NCBI GenBank assembly: GCA_026706485.1
Contig: JAPOYR010000008.1
Coordinates: 106,558 to 170,557, forward strand
From: Chloroflexota bacterium
GTDB taxonomy: Bacteria > Chloroflexota > UBA11872
Reading direction: 5' to 3'
DNA length: 64,000 nucleotides
Part shown: piece by piece, positions 45,472 through 54,713 of the stretch
Layout of the letters: every line of letters starts with the position of its first letter
How positions within the stretch are numbered: position 1 is the first letter of the stretch
Program-made: the position numbers and the translations under genes
Notes under the pieces: generated by a model
The model's input: the letters and a program-made list of their open reading frames with translations, nothing else
The model's database searches: none
What the model was told of the DNA's origin: nothing

Positions 45472-45541
45472 AGGGACTGGACCTTGGCGCAGCCCGGATA
45501 TCCTGGGGCGCGACGCGATACCTGGTTGAGCGACCCGCCGC

Positions 45542-46789
45542 ATGCTGCGCATCGTCCATGCCGCCGATATCCATCTGGACACGCCCTATCGGCGTCACGA
45601 CGAGGCGGTGCGCGCGCGGCTGCGGGACGCGGGGCGCGAGGCGTTCGTCCGCTTGATCGACCTGGCGCTGGGGCGGCAGGCGGACGCGCTGCTGATCGCC
45701 GGGGACCTCTTCGACAACGACTTGCTGACGCTGGCGACGGAGCGCGTGCTGGTCGACGAGCTGACGCGCGCGACGAGCGCCGGGCTGACCGTGGTCTACG
45801 CCACGGGCAACCACGATCCGGGGCGGGCCAACTACCGGGCCATGGGGATCGACTGGCCGGAGGAGCGCTTTCACCTAGTCGCGTCGCGACAGCCGCGGCA
45901 GATCGCCATCGAGCGTGAGGACGAAGTGGTGGGCTGGGTGGTGGCGGCGGGGCACCAGACGCCCCGCGAGGACCGCGACCTGGCCGCGGCCTTTCCGCCC
46001 GCGCCCGGGCCGGAGCCAGCTGTGGGGCTGCTGCACGCGCACGTTGTGGGCGCAGCCGCAGTCGAGCAGCACGACAGCTACGCCCCGACCTCTCTCGACA
46101 GCCTGGATCCTAGCTACGCCTACTGGGCGCTGGGCCACATCCACCAGTGCCAGAAGGTTCGGCCCGATCCACCGGTTCACTATTCGGGCAACTTGCAGGG
46201 GCGACAGTTCGGCGAGGAGGGCGCCAAGGGCGCGCTGGTGGTGACGCTGGAGCGCGGCGCCGCGCCGGAAATCGAGTTCAACGCGCTGGCGCCGGTGCGT
46301 TGGGAGTCGCTGGCGCCCGACGGACTTGACGCGACACGCAACCTGACCGACGTGCACGCGGCTGTACGCGCGGCTTTCGACGCGCGACGGGGCGGTGCGC
46401 TGCCGGACCAGGAGTGGATCCTGCGAGTAGACCTGCGCGGCGCCTGCGAGTTGGCGTCGTTGCTCGCCAGCGCCGACGAGCGCGCCGAGCTGGCGGCGCA
46501 GCTGCGCGAGGACCTGGGCGTGCTGGATGTCGAGGTGCGCGACCGCGGTTTGCACCGGCCGGTGGACATCGAGTCCCACCGCGATCAGCCGCATCTGCTC
46601 GGTCAGACTCTGGCGCTTCTCGAGCGGGCCAAGGCCGACGACGCGGCGCTGGACGGCATCACGCCGGTCCAGGTGGCCGGCGGCGACGGCACCGAGTCGG
46701 CTGAGCGCCGCGCGTATCTCCGCGAGCTGCTCCACGACCTAGACGCCGAGGCGGCCGTGCGGCTGCTGCGTGAGTCGGAGTCCGCATGA
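45542..46789 (+). CDS. SbcD/Mre11-like DNA repair exonuclease
   Basis: 415 residues. The metallophosphoesterase motifs are complete: AADIHLDTP (DxH), LIAGDLFDND (GDxxD), YATGNHDPGR (GNHD), LLHAHVVG and YWALGHIHQ (GHxH). The capping C-terminal domain ends in a helical region. It forms the nuclease half of an Mre11-Rad50 type complex with the ATPase encoded next, overlapping by four bases (ATGA). It resembles the YhaO/YhaN branch more than E. coli SbcD. Confidence 0.9.
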   Translation: MLRIVHAADIHLDTPYRRHDEAVRARLRDAGREAFVRLIDLALGRQADALLIAGDLFDNDLLTLATERVLVDELTRATSAGLTVVYATGNHDPGRANYRAMGIDWPEERFHLVASRQPRQIAIEREDEVVGWVVAAGHQTPREDRDLAAAFPPAPGPEPAVGLLHAHVVGAAAVEQHDSYAPTSLDSLDPSYAYWALGHIHQCQKVRPDPPVHYSGNLQGRQFGEEGAKGALVVTLERGAAPEIEFNALAPVRWESLAPDGLDATRNLTDVHAAVRAAFDARRGGALPDQEWILRVDLRGACELASLLASADERAELAAQLREDLGVLDVEVRDRGLHRPVDIESHRDQPHLLGQTLALLERAKADDAALDGITPVQVAGGDGTESAERRAYLRELLHDLDAEAAVRLLRESESA

Positions 46790-49788
46790 GAATCGACGGC
46801 TGGGAGATCGACGCCTTCGGACCGATCAGCGGTTGGACGCGGCACGGCCTGGCCGAGCACGGCGTGGTGGTGATCGCCGGAGACAACGAGACCGGCAAGT
46901 CGGCGCTGTTCGAGTTTCTGACCACCGCGTTGTTCGGATTCGCGCCGGCCACGGCCGGGAATCACCCCTACAGTCCCTGGGGCGGAGGCTTCCCCGGCGG
47001 GGCGCTGCTCGCAAGCCTGGGCGACGGGCGCAGCGTGCGCCTCGCGCGGCGATTGACATCACGTCCCCAGGGGACGATCGAGATCGACGGCCAGCCGCGC
47101 GATCTGGCGAACCGCCCTGTGGTCTGGGTCGGCGGGCTGGCACGCGCGATCTTCACCAACCTCCACGCCGTGACCCAGGAAGACGCGCTGGGCATGGACC
47201 CGCGCACCTGGCAGAGCGTCGAGGATCGCATGCTCGGCGGGGCGTCATTCGACTTCCTTCGACCGGCGCGCGAGGTCGTGGCGCAGCTCGACCAGGACCG
47301 TCAGGCACTTTGGCGTCCGGACCGGCGGGGCCGCCCGCGGGCGGTCGAGATTCGCGAGCGCACTCGTGCGCTGGGTGAGGAGCTGCGGCCGGCGAGCGGA
47401 CGCCGATCGGAGATCGAAGCGAAGCAGGCTCGTCTGGCGGAGATCGTCGAGATCTTGGAGGCGATCGAGCGCGGGCCACAGGGTCTGCAAGCCATCGAGG
47501 TCATGCTGGAGCGCGACGCCACGCTGTCGCCCATCGTGCGCCGCGCGCGCCGGGCGGAGTCCCTGAATGCCCAAGCCGCATCGCTCGTGGCGAACGACGA
47601 CTACGGCCCGGACCCGCGAGCCATGCGTACCGAGCTGCGGGATGCCGTCACGTCGGGGGAGCGGCGCATCGATGAGATCGATGCCGAGATCGAGCAATTG
47701 GCCGAGGCCCGCGAAATCGATTCGGTCCACCAGACGGCGCTCGCTCACCGAGACCTGATCCTGGAATTGCAGGCCGAGATTCCGCTGCACGTCGAGGACG
47801 ACCGGCGCATCGAGCAAATGTCCGGTGCGCTGCACGAAGAGAGCGGCGGCTTCGGGCAGATCGGCGAGCGAGTGCTGGACCGGGATCTGGACGCCGGCGC
47901 CCTGGAGACGCTGCGGGACTTGCGAGTCGCCGAGTCGCGCGGACGCTTCGAGGCCTGGACCGTGGCCGTCGCCGATGCCGACTATCGAGCCGTGGAGCGG
48001 CGGCACGCGGCCGAAACGGCGGAGCGCACGCAGCGCGAGCGCGAGGTGCTGGGCGATGTCCCGGACTTGGCGCAGGCCCACGGGCGCGTGCAAAGCCTGC
48101 TCGAGCTCGGCCGGGCCGAGGCCCTAACGGCCGCCGGCGGTGGCGCACCGTCACGTGCCTGGCGAGTTGCGATTCCGGTGCTGGTGGCGCTCGCCGGGGC
48201 GGCGGCCATCGTTGTCGGCATCTTCTTGGGCGGCACGGTCCTTGCCATTCTGGCGAGCGTGGGCGCGTCGTTGGCCGCGGCCGCGGCAGTGGATCTCTCG
48301 CGCATCGTGACGGCGCGCCGCCGCGCCGGCGCGGGTCCGGCCGCCGCGGCGGCACTGCGCAAACGTGCGGATATAGCCCCGGACACGAGCGCCGCCGACG
48401 CCCTGGACGACGCCATGCGCCAGCGCGACGCGGCGCGACGCGCCGCCGACATCGACCAGCGGCTCGCGACCGCGAAGGTGGCGATCGAGGATGCGGCGCG
48501 TCGTGAGGACGAGGCCGCGCTGGCCGCCACTGCGGCGCGAAACGCCTGGCTGGAGCTGATTCCCAACGTCCCGATTGCGCCGGTCCAGCTAAAGCGTCCC
48601 CGCGAGACGCTGCTGCGCGACGTGGAGGAGCTGCGTGACTCGCTGGCGCGCACGCATGCCCTGATAGAGGACCGCCGGACGGTGCAGGAGCGCATCGACC
48701 ATCGCCTTCGGCGTCTGCAAGCCCTCCGTGACGAGTTGGACCTCGACCCGGCGGCCGACGTCGTACCCGCGGTGGCGGAACTGGGCCGGAAGCTGACTGC
48801 GGCGGAGGCGGCCAAGGGCGAGGCCGAGGCTGCCGCCGGGGCGATTGCCAAGTTGCGCGACGAACGGCGGCAGGTCGGTGACGCGCGGGATGTCGCCGAC
48901 ACCGAGTTGGGGCTGCTTGAGACTCAGTTGGCACGGCTTGATCCAGTTGAGGCTGATCCCGACGCGGGCCTGGATCGCTTGGAGCGGGCGCGGGCCGCGC
49001 GCGACGAGGCCACGCGAGCACGGGCCGACCTCGACCGCGAGACGCCGAATTGGCGGGAGCGCGTGGCCGAGGCCGACCGTTTAGAGGCCCAGGGCGAGGC
49101 CATCGAGCTCACGGACGACCGCCGCGTCGAGCTGCGGCGCCGTGGGGCGGAGCTGCAGGAGGAGGCGAACGGTCTGCGCGATGAGCGCGGTGGTTTGACC
49201 CGGGACGTGCAGGAGATGGAAGCGCTGCCCGGCCCGGCGCACGTGCAGGGCGCCATCGAGGAGGCGCTGGCGGAGCTGGAAGAGGTTCAACGCGCGCACG
49301 ACCGGCTGGCGCTGCTGGCGGCGGCGATTTCCGCCGCCGAGCGGGCCTATCGCGACGCGCATCAATCGCCCCTGCTGGAGGCCGCGAGCGCCCACCTCGC
49401 CAGCATCACCGGCGGGCGCTATGACCGGCTAATCGCCGACGACTCGACGGGCGACGGGGTGCGCCTGCACGTGCGGCGTCGGGGCGAGGACTTTCCCGTG
49501 GTCGTGGGGCATCCCCTCAGCCGCGGCACGCTGCAGCAGATCTACCTGGCGCTACGCCTCGCGATGGTGGACCAGGTCGAGGGTGAGGACGCCGAGCGGC
49601 TGCCGCTGTTCATGGACGAAATGTTCGTGAACTGGGACCCGTCCCGCACCGGCCGCGGCATGGCCGTGCTGCGCGAGATCGGCCGGTCGCGGCAGGTGTT
49701 CCTCTTCACCGCCGATCCCGCCTGGGCGGAGCGCACCAGCGCCCAAGCCGAGGCCATGGTCGTCGCCACGCCGGGGCTCGGCGGGTGA
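46786..49788 (+). CDS. SbcC/Rad50-like (YhaN type) ATPase with membrane hairpin
   Basis: 1000 residues. Walker A is VVIAGDNETGKSALFEFLTT at about residue 29. The tail has PLSRGTLQQIYLALRLAMVD (signature), LPLFMDEMFVNWDPSRTGRG (Walker B) and VFLFTADPAW (H/D-loop). The long arms are coiled coil. In the middle, where Rad50 has a CxxC zinc hook, is a hydrophobic double segment (about 458-505; AIPVLVALAGAAAIVVGIFL and GTVLAILASVGASLAAAAAV). I see no Cys in the whole protein. That suggests a membrane-attached hairpin rather than a hook, as in YhaN. Its partner is the nuclease gene upstream. Confidence 0.85.
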   Translation: MRIDGWEIDAFGPISGWTRHGLAEHGVVVIAGDNETGKSALFEFLTTALFGFAPATAGNHPYSPWGGGFPGGALLASLGDGRSVRLARRLTSRPQGTIEIDGQPRDLANRPVVWVGGLARAIFTNLHAVTQEDALGMDPRTWQSVEDRMLGGASFDFLRPAREVVAQLDQDRQALWRPDRRGRPRAVEIRERTRALGEELRPASGRRSEIEAKQARLAEIVEILEAIERGPQGLQAIEVMLERDATLSPIVRRARRAESLNAQAASLVANDDYGPDPRAMRTELRDAVTSGERRIDEIDAEIEQLAEAREIDSVHQTALAHRDLILELQAEIPLHVEDDRRIEQMSGALHEESGGFGQIGERVLDRDLDAGALETLRDLRVAESRGRFEAWTVAVADADYRAVERRHAAETAERTQREREVLGDVPDLAQAHGRVQSLLELGRAEALTAAGGGAPSRAWRVAIPVLVALAGAAAIVVGIFLGGTVLAILASVGASLAAAAAVDLSRIVTARRRAGAGPAAAAALRKRADIAPDTSAADALDDAMRQRDAARRAADIDQRLATAKVAIEDAARREDEAALAATAARNAWLELIPNVPIAPVQLKRPRETLLRDVEELRDSLARTHALIEDRRTVQERIDHRLRRLQALRDELDLDPAADVVPAVAELGRKLTAAEAAKGEAEAAAGAIAKLRDERRQVGDARDVADTELGLLETQLARLDPVEADPDAGLDRLERARAARDEATRARADLDRETPNWRERVAEADRLEAQGEAIELTDDRRVELRRRGAELQEEANGLRDERGGLTRDVQEMEALPGPAHVQGAIEEALAELEEVQRAHDRLALLAAAISAAERAYRDAHQSPLLEAASAHLASITGGRYDRLIADDSTGDGVRLHVRRRGEDFPVVVGHPLSRGTLQQIYLALRLAMVDQVEGEDAERLPLFMDEMFVNWDPSRTGRGMAVLREIGRSRQVFLFTADPAWAERTSAQAEAMVVATPGLGG

Positions 49789-49861
49789 CGTTGGCTTGGA
49801 TCGCCGTGGGGGCGGATCACCACGGTTAGCGTGCGGACAGGCTGGTGGGGCGGGTCGCGCC

Positions 49862-50248
49862 TCACCAAAGGCGGCGAATGGCGTAGCGGTCGAAGGTGGA
49901 TTCGTTGGAGATGAGCACGAGGTCGCGTGAGATCGCCTGGGCGATGAGCATGCGGTCGAAGGGGTCGTTGAGCGGCCCCGAAAGGGCGCCGGCGCGGGCG
50001 GCTTCCGCGACAGTTATCGGCAGTTCTTCAAAGCCCTGGTCGGCGATGGCGCCGGCAACGTCAGGCGCCATCGCCACGGCCTCATCCAGTCTGCCCCGGT
50101 GATATTTGGTGGTTATTTCCCAAGCGGAGATCGCGCTGACGAATACGACGTTTGCATCGTCGCCGATGCGGCGACGGGCCCGCCGCGGCAATCGTTCGCT
50201 CCCGTTCACCCACCAGATGAGGGCATGGGTGTCAAGCAGCAACCGCAA
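49862..50248 (-). CDS. VapC-like PIN-domain ribonuclease toxin
   Basis: 128 residues. The acidic site is spread as in VapC: LLLDTHALIWW (Asp6), VSAISAWEIT (Glu), NDPFDRMLIAQA (Asp), and LVLISNESTFDRYAIRRLW, where Glu stands where Asp is common. It starts with TTG directly at the antitoxin stop (0-base gap), so translational coupling is expected. Such toxins cleave RNA, and are inhibited by the adjacent antitoxin. Confidence 0.88.
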   Translation of the reverse strand: MRLLLDTHALIWWVNGSERLPRRARRRIGDDANVVFVSAISAWEITTKYHRGRLDEAVAMAPDVAGAIADQGFEELPITVAEAARAGALSGPLNDPFDRMLIAQAISRDLVLISNESTFDRYAIRRLW

Positions 50249-50494
50249 CTACGGGCCACCCTCCCATAGGGCCAACTCCTCCGGCGGCAGCGGCTGCAAG
50301 ACGAGGTCGCTTAACTCCTCCCATTCCTTATTTCCCTTCATCGCGCCAAACTGCCGCTTGCCGCGACTCTTGCAGCGCACAAGCTGGGCGACTGGCTTGC
50401 CGTTGCGGGCGATAGTGACTTCTTCGCCCGCCTCGACCTGCGCCAGCAGGCGGGACAGGTGGGTCTTGGCTTCGTGGACGTTCACCGTTGTCAT
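50249..50494 (-). CDS. Phd/YefM-family antitoxin
   Basis: 81 residues. MTTVNVHEAKTHLSRLLAQV and EAGEEVTIARNGKPVAQLVR are the DNA-binding fold and dimer strands of Phd/YefM proteins. The C-terminal tail is acidic and Pro-rich (LPPEELALWE) and should wrap the toxin. It autoregulates such pairs as a repressor with the toxin as corepressor; no operator can be named from sequence. Confidence 0.9.
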   Translation of the reverse strand: MTTVNVHEAKTHLSRLLAQVEAGEEVTIARNGKPVAQLVRCKSRGKRQFGAMKGNKEWEELSDLVLQPLPPEELALWEGGP

Positions 50495-51021
50495 GGCCGA
50501 CTCCTCGGGCGGCTCAGCCTTGTAGTTGACTAAGAATATGACTAATGCCGGAGCGCAGCAAGAATCGGGTAGTGGGTAACTCTGCCTGAAGGTATCCCAC
50601 AGTGAGCTGTCGGCCAGGGAATGGCGGACGGGGTCGGCGATTGGGTCTCAAGTGACGCGAGGCATGAATTCCCGCCTCCGGAGACTCTTGCAGAATCCAG
50701 CCGTGCTTGGGCATGACCTGGCACATCCTTTCCGCACCCAGGTTCAATGACGGGTGGATTCCCGCCTTCGCGGGAATGACGGAGGGGTTACGCAAAGGTC
50801 TCCCTTCGCGGGAATGACGAATGGCTAGGCCAAGGTCTCCCTCCGCGTGAATGACGGACTCAGAGTGGGCCACTGCCGACGCTTTGACGCGGTGGATGCG
50901 GTTGGGTAGCGTGCGGGCAAGCTGGTTGGGCGGACCGGCGGGGTGAGGAACGGCTTTTGCCGAACAGTTCTGTCCTTGCCCGACGCCGTGGCGCCGCCGC
51001 GGCATCGGCAGGGCGGGGAGC
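50495..51021. other. Gap of 527 bases without a gene; contains family A repeat
   Basis: The right part of the gap (50788-51021) has a second degenerate family A end (gcgggaatgacg near 50805) and no clear promoter. The TA promoter should be in the left 100 bases. No coding frame is convincing on either strand. Confidence 0.65.
50666..50784 (+). repeat. Family A interspersed repeat, full length
   Basis: gaattcccgcctccggagac at the left end, tgcttgggcatgacctggca and ccgcacccaggttcaatgac in the middle, ATTCCCGC-cttc-GCGGGAAT-gacgg at the right. At about 119 bases this is the fullest copy together with 28676-28792. Confidence 0.85.
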
Positions 51022-52128
51022 ATGCCGATGGCCAGCGTCACGCTTGATAACGTCACGAAACGGTTTGGCGACGTTGTCGCCGTCGACGACGTGTCCATCG
51101 AGGTCCAGGACCGAGAGTTTCTCGTGCTCGTGGGGCCGTCGGGCTGTGGCAAGTCCACCACGCTGCGCATGGTCGCGGGGCTTGAGGAGCTGACGGGCGG
51201 CAACATCTACATCGGCGACCGCCTGGTGAACGACGTGCCGCCCAAGGACCGCGACATCGCCATGGTGTTTCAGAGCTACGCCCTCTATCCCCACATGAGC
51301 GTCTACGACAACCTGGCGTTTGGCTTGAAGCTGCGAAAGACGCCCAAGGCCGAGATTCAGCGGCGCGTGGCCGAGGCCGCCGACATGCTGAACATCAGCG
51401 AGTTGATGGAGCGAAAGCCGCGTGCGCTTTCCGGTGGCCAGCGGCAGCGCGTGGCGGTTGGGCGGGCCATCGTGCGCGACCCGGCCGTGTTCCTGATGGA
51501 CGAACCGCTGTCCAACCTGGACGCCAAGCTGCGCGTGCAGACGCGGGCCGAGCTGATTCGCCTGCACGAGCGTTTGCAGGCCACGGTGATCTACGTGACG
51601 CACGACCAGATGGAAGCCATGACCATGGGCACGCGCATCGCGGTGCTGCGGGACGGCGTCTTGCAGCAGTTGGGACCGCCGCAGGAGGTCTATGCGGCGC
51701 CGAGCAACGTGTTCGTAGGCGGATTCATCGGCAGCCCGGCGATGAACTTTTTCGACGCGCGCATCTCGGGCGAGGACGGCTTGTGGGTGGAAACGGAAAC
51801 GCTGCGCGTTCCCGTACCGCCCGACCGGCGAGATGCCGTGGCGCCCCATGCCGGCAAGGACGTGATCTTCGGCATCCGTCCGGAAAACATCGTCGACCCG
51901 CAGTTCGCGGCCGGCGGCGTGACGCACGAGGCGACCATCACGGCGACCGTGGACGTGATGGAGCCGCTAGGCAGCGAGGTCATTCTCTACATGCTGGCGG
52001 GCTCGGACTCATTCGTCGCCCGCGTCGACCCGCGGACCACGGCGCAGGCCAATCAGCCCTTCGAGCTGGCCTTCGAGATGGACCGCATGCACCTGTTCGA
52101 CCGCGCGACGCAGGAGGCGATTGCGTAG
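51022..52128 (+). CDS. ABC transporter ATPase, UgpC/MsmK (MalK-like)
   Basis: 368 residues. Walker A is GPSGCGKSTTLRMVAGLEEL; Q-loop region MVFQSYALYPHMSVYDNLAF is typical of sugar importers; the signature is ALSGGQRQRVAVGRAIVRDP; Walker B is FLMDEPLSNLDAKLRVQ; H-loop YVTHDQMEAMTMG. The C-terminal TOBE domain has GIRPENIV. It should power one or more carbohydrate importers. No permease or binding-protein gene is adjacent, so it probably serves distant systems (common for MsmK-like ATPases). Confidence 0.93.
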   Translation: MPMASVTLDNVTKRFGDVVAVDDVSIEVQDREFLVLVGPSGCGKSTTLRMVAGLEELTGGNIYIGDRLVNDVPPKDRDIAMVFQSYALYPHMSVYDNLAFGLKLRKTPKAEIQRRVAEAADMLNISELMERKPRALSGGQRQRVAVGRAIVRDPAVFLMDEPLSNLDAKLRVQTRAELIRLHERLQATVIYVTHDQMEAMTMGTRIAVLRDGVLQQLGPPQEVYAAPSNVFVGGFIGSPAMNFFDARISGEDGLWVETETLRVPVPPDRRDAVAPHAGKDVIFGIRPENIVDPQFAAGGVTHEATITATVDVMEPLGSEVILYMLAGSDSFVARVDPRTTAQANQPFELAFEMDRMHLFDRATQEAIA

Positions 52129-52291
52129 GAGCGTTCCGGTCACGGACCGCTCAGCATTCGGCGGCGGCCGCGGACATCGGGCAGCGCGCATGGCCTGCCA
52201 GGGCGGCCTTCGCGCTCCTCCGTGGTCGAACCGACGCCCGCGCTCCGAGATGCGCCGACCGCCGATGTTCAATGCCAACGCGCGGACCGTC

Positions 52292-54562
52292 CTATGGGGC
52301 GCCCTGGGTCACCGTGCGTCCCTCGCCGAAATACAGGTCGCCGATGAAACGATCCGCCAAGTCGGCGGCGGCGGGAGCATCGGTCATGAAGGCAAAGATG
52401 AGGTGACATAGCCCAATTTCCATCCCCTCACAGTTGCCGGGAGACACCTTTCCCTGGCCGCTGTCATGAAGTCTCCAGAAGCCTCTGAGGAATAGATCCT
52501 CGCCCAAACCGAAGTAGAGGTTGTGAAACATCAGCGCACCGTTGAAGTAGTGACATTCATGCCAGTCGGAAGAAAGGTCGAGAATCCTCGTGTCTTCGCA
52601 TCGGTCTTGAAGGGGCCTGATCCTTCCCGACCCCATGACGCCGGTTCGCATTTCGAGAAACACCGCGGCCCCTTCACAAATCCAGCTGGGGCATGCGTGC
52701 CAATAGTAGTGCGCGACCTCATGATGAATCGTAGGTTTCAGACTGTTATGGAAATAGTGATTCCGATCGTCATATCCCTCACGTATTGCGATATGCGACC
52801 CAACGAACAATCCACCCCACGGATCAACGACTTCTGATACGTGCAAGGCAATATATCTGGTTGGGAATGGCCGTTTCATGGCCGCTTCGACGGAGCGCAC
52901 GGCTCCTTCCAAGTAGGTCATGGTGACTTCTTCGCCAAGTCTGGTTCGAATGACGGCCAGGATCGTTGGCCCAGTGTGCGGAAGCACTATGTGCCGCTCC
53001 TCGATCCATACCCTGCTTGGATCAAGCATGGCATCCAGGAGTTCCGGTTGGTCGACCACGACATACCAAAGAACGGTGACAATCTTGGCATGGTGATCGG
53101 TAATCCCGCCCTGACCCACGAGGTGCGAGACAATCCGATGCAGATAGTTTCGATCATGGGCGCCTATTCGATGCAAGCTCTCGACGGCTAGCGCGTCAAA
53201 TGGTTCGATCGAATCGAGAAATGGCATTTGCGTCAGATAGAAGGCAATGGTGGGTTCGGTGGTTCCCGGCTGGATCTGATTGAGGGCTTGTCGTTCGTCC
53301 CTCGCGATGATGATCAAATCGTCGACAAGGCCGACTTCTTCGTCCGTCAAGCCGTCTGCCACCCACGGTTTTCGAAGAAGCGATCCAACTAGATTGGGGT
53401 CGTCCCGGGCGACGTCGGTCACACCGTTGATAAAGTCGACGTCTTCATCCGTCACACTGTCCATGACCCACGGGAATTGAATCAGCGAATCTACGAGATC
53501 AGGAAAATGGGCCGCGTGACGAATGAGTTCTTTCAGCAAGTCACGTTCGATCTGGCTTAATCCGTCTTGAGCCCATGGCAGCTCCGCGATATCGGCCAGG
53601 GTCTTGAATTCGAGGACGGTTTCTTGGCTCGGTTGATTGCGTATGGATCCATCCAAGGGATCTTCAATCAGGCTTCGCAGCAACGGCTCTGATGCGGCGA
53701 AGACTCGTTGCAGTTGGCTGATGGCGGATTGCTCCAAGGGTGTGATTCCATCGGCGACCCAGTCGAGCGTGGCGATGATGGCTGGGAGCCCGGGATCGGA
53801 TTCGTACCGGAGCACCTTGGCCGCTTCCGGAATGATCACGTTGCTGAGCTTCTTGACCTTGTCGGGCACGTTCTGGAGATTCACGCGGCCAACGGTGGTG
53901 CCGGGCGCGGGCACGTTCCAGATCACGAACACCGTGCGCTGCGCGCGGAGCATCTGCAGCCCCTGCGGCTGTCCGTTGACCTCTCGCTCTTCGTAGCGGA
54001 TCGGCAGGCCGTAGAGGTTGAGCCAGTCCGGCTCGCTCAAGAACCGTGCCTTGATCGCCTCGTTTTGGTCCAAGAGCGCCAGGTGGTTCCGGATGATGGT
54101 GGCGAAGTCGGCGCCGCGGTCTGCCTCCAGCACCTGGTGGGGCGGGACGTTGGGTAGCTCGATCTCGGGATAGCGGTTCGCCAGGACGTCCAGGGTGTTG
54201 TAGTAGTTCATGCGCTGCTTACCGGGGTCCCACTGCAGGATCACCTTCTGAAAGGCCTGGAAGGTGAAAGGGCCGTTGGTCCAGCGCTGGCTGATGGGGT
54301 AGCCAATGGCGTTCAGGTCGCGTTCCCGAACGAAGTCGTAGAGCGGCACGCCGTCGGCGTTGGTGACGGCGTAGCCATCATCGGGATCCGGAGTGTCGCC
54401 GCCGGTGATGGTGAACAGGCAGCCGTCGTCGAGGGCGATGCCCTCACACTCGAGCGCCGCCGCTGACGGCCAGACCGCGAGCGTGGCCGCGACCGCGACG
54501 GCAGTCGCGACGAGCGCCGTGCGCGGCACACACCACCAATGGCGCTGGCAAATTTGCCGCAT
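52292..54562 (-). CDS. Secreted metalloprotease-like protein with helical repeats (Peptidase MA type)
   Basis: About 756 residues from ATG 54562 (an earlier in-frame ATG at 54619 is less likely). A signal peptide is visible (TALVATAVAVAATLAVWPSA, ending AAALE). The N-terminal domain has an unusual LNAIGYPISQRW and FQAFQKVILQWDPGKQRMNY that recurs in Chloroflexota exoproteins (recalled, not checked). The middle has 35-residue repeats with PWAQDGLSQIE, PWVMDSVTDED and PWVADGLTDEE. Near residue 610 is IHHEVAHYYWHACPSWICEG: HExxH and, after Trp, Glu-Gly, the pattern of Peptidase_MA (gluzincin-like). It probably cleaves extracellular protein. Confidence 0.7.
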   Translation of the reverse strand: MRQICQRHWWCVPRTALVATAVAVAATLAVWPSAAALECEGIALDDGCLFTITGGDTPDPDDGYAVTNADGVPLYDFVRERDLNAIGYPISQRWTNGPFTFQAFQKVILQWDPGKQRMNYYNTLDVLANRYPEIELPNVPPHQVLEADRGADFATIIRNHLALLDQNEAIKARFLSEPDWLNLYGLPIRYEEREVNGQPQGLQMLRAQRTVFVIWNVPAPGTTVGRVNLQNVPDKVKKLSNVIIPEAAKVLRYESDPGLPAIIATLDWVADGITPLEQSAISQLQRVFAASEPLLRSLIEDPLDGSIRNQPSQETVLEFKTLADIAELPWAQDGLSQIERDLLKELIRHAAHFPDLVDSLIQFPWVMDSVTDEDVDFINGVTDVARDDPNLVGSLLRKPWVADGLTDEEVGLVDDLIIIARDERQALNQIQPGTTEPTIAFYLTQMPFLDSIEPFDALAVESLHRIGAHDRNYLHRIVSHLVGQGGITDHHAKIVTVLWYVVVDQPELLDAMLDPSRVWIEERHIVLPHTGPTILAVIRTRLGEEVTMTYLEGAVRSVEAAMKRPFPTRYIALHVSEVVDPWGGLFVGSHIAIREGYDDRNHYFHNSLKPTIHHEVAHYYWHACPSWICEGAAVFLEMRTGVMGSGRIRPLQDRCEDTRILDLSSDWHECHYFNGALMFHNLYFGLGEDLFLRGFWRLHDSGQGKVSPGNCEGMEIGLCHLIFAFMTDAPAAADLADRFIGDLYFGEGRTVTQGAP

Positions 54563-54713
54563 GACGCCCTTCAGGTTGCGGCAGGCCGACCGGGATTCCC
54601 GAAATCCGCCGACCGGCAAGGTGCCGTGGATGCTACTTCACGCGCGGCGCGCGGTCGCCGGTGGACGGCCGAGCCCAGGGCGTCAAGACCGGCGTCGTTG
54701 CAACGTCTGCACG

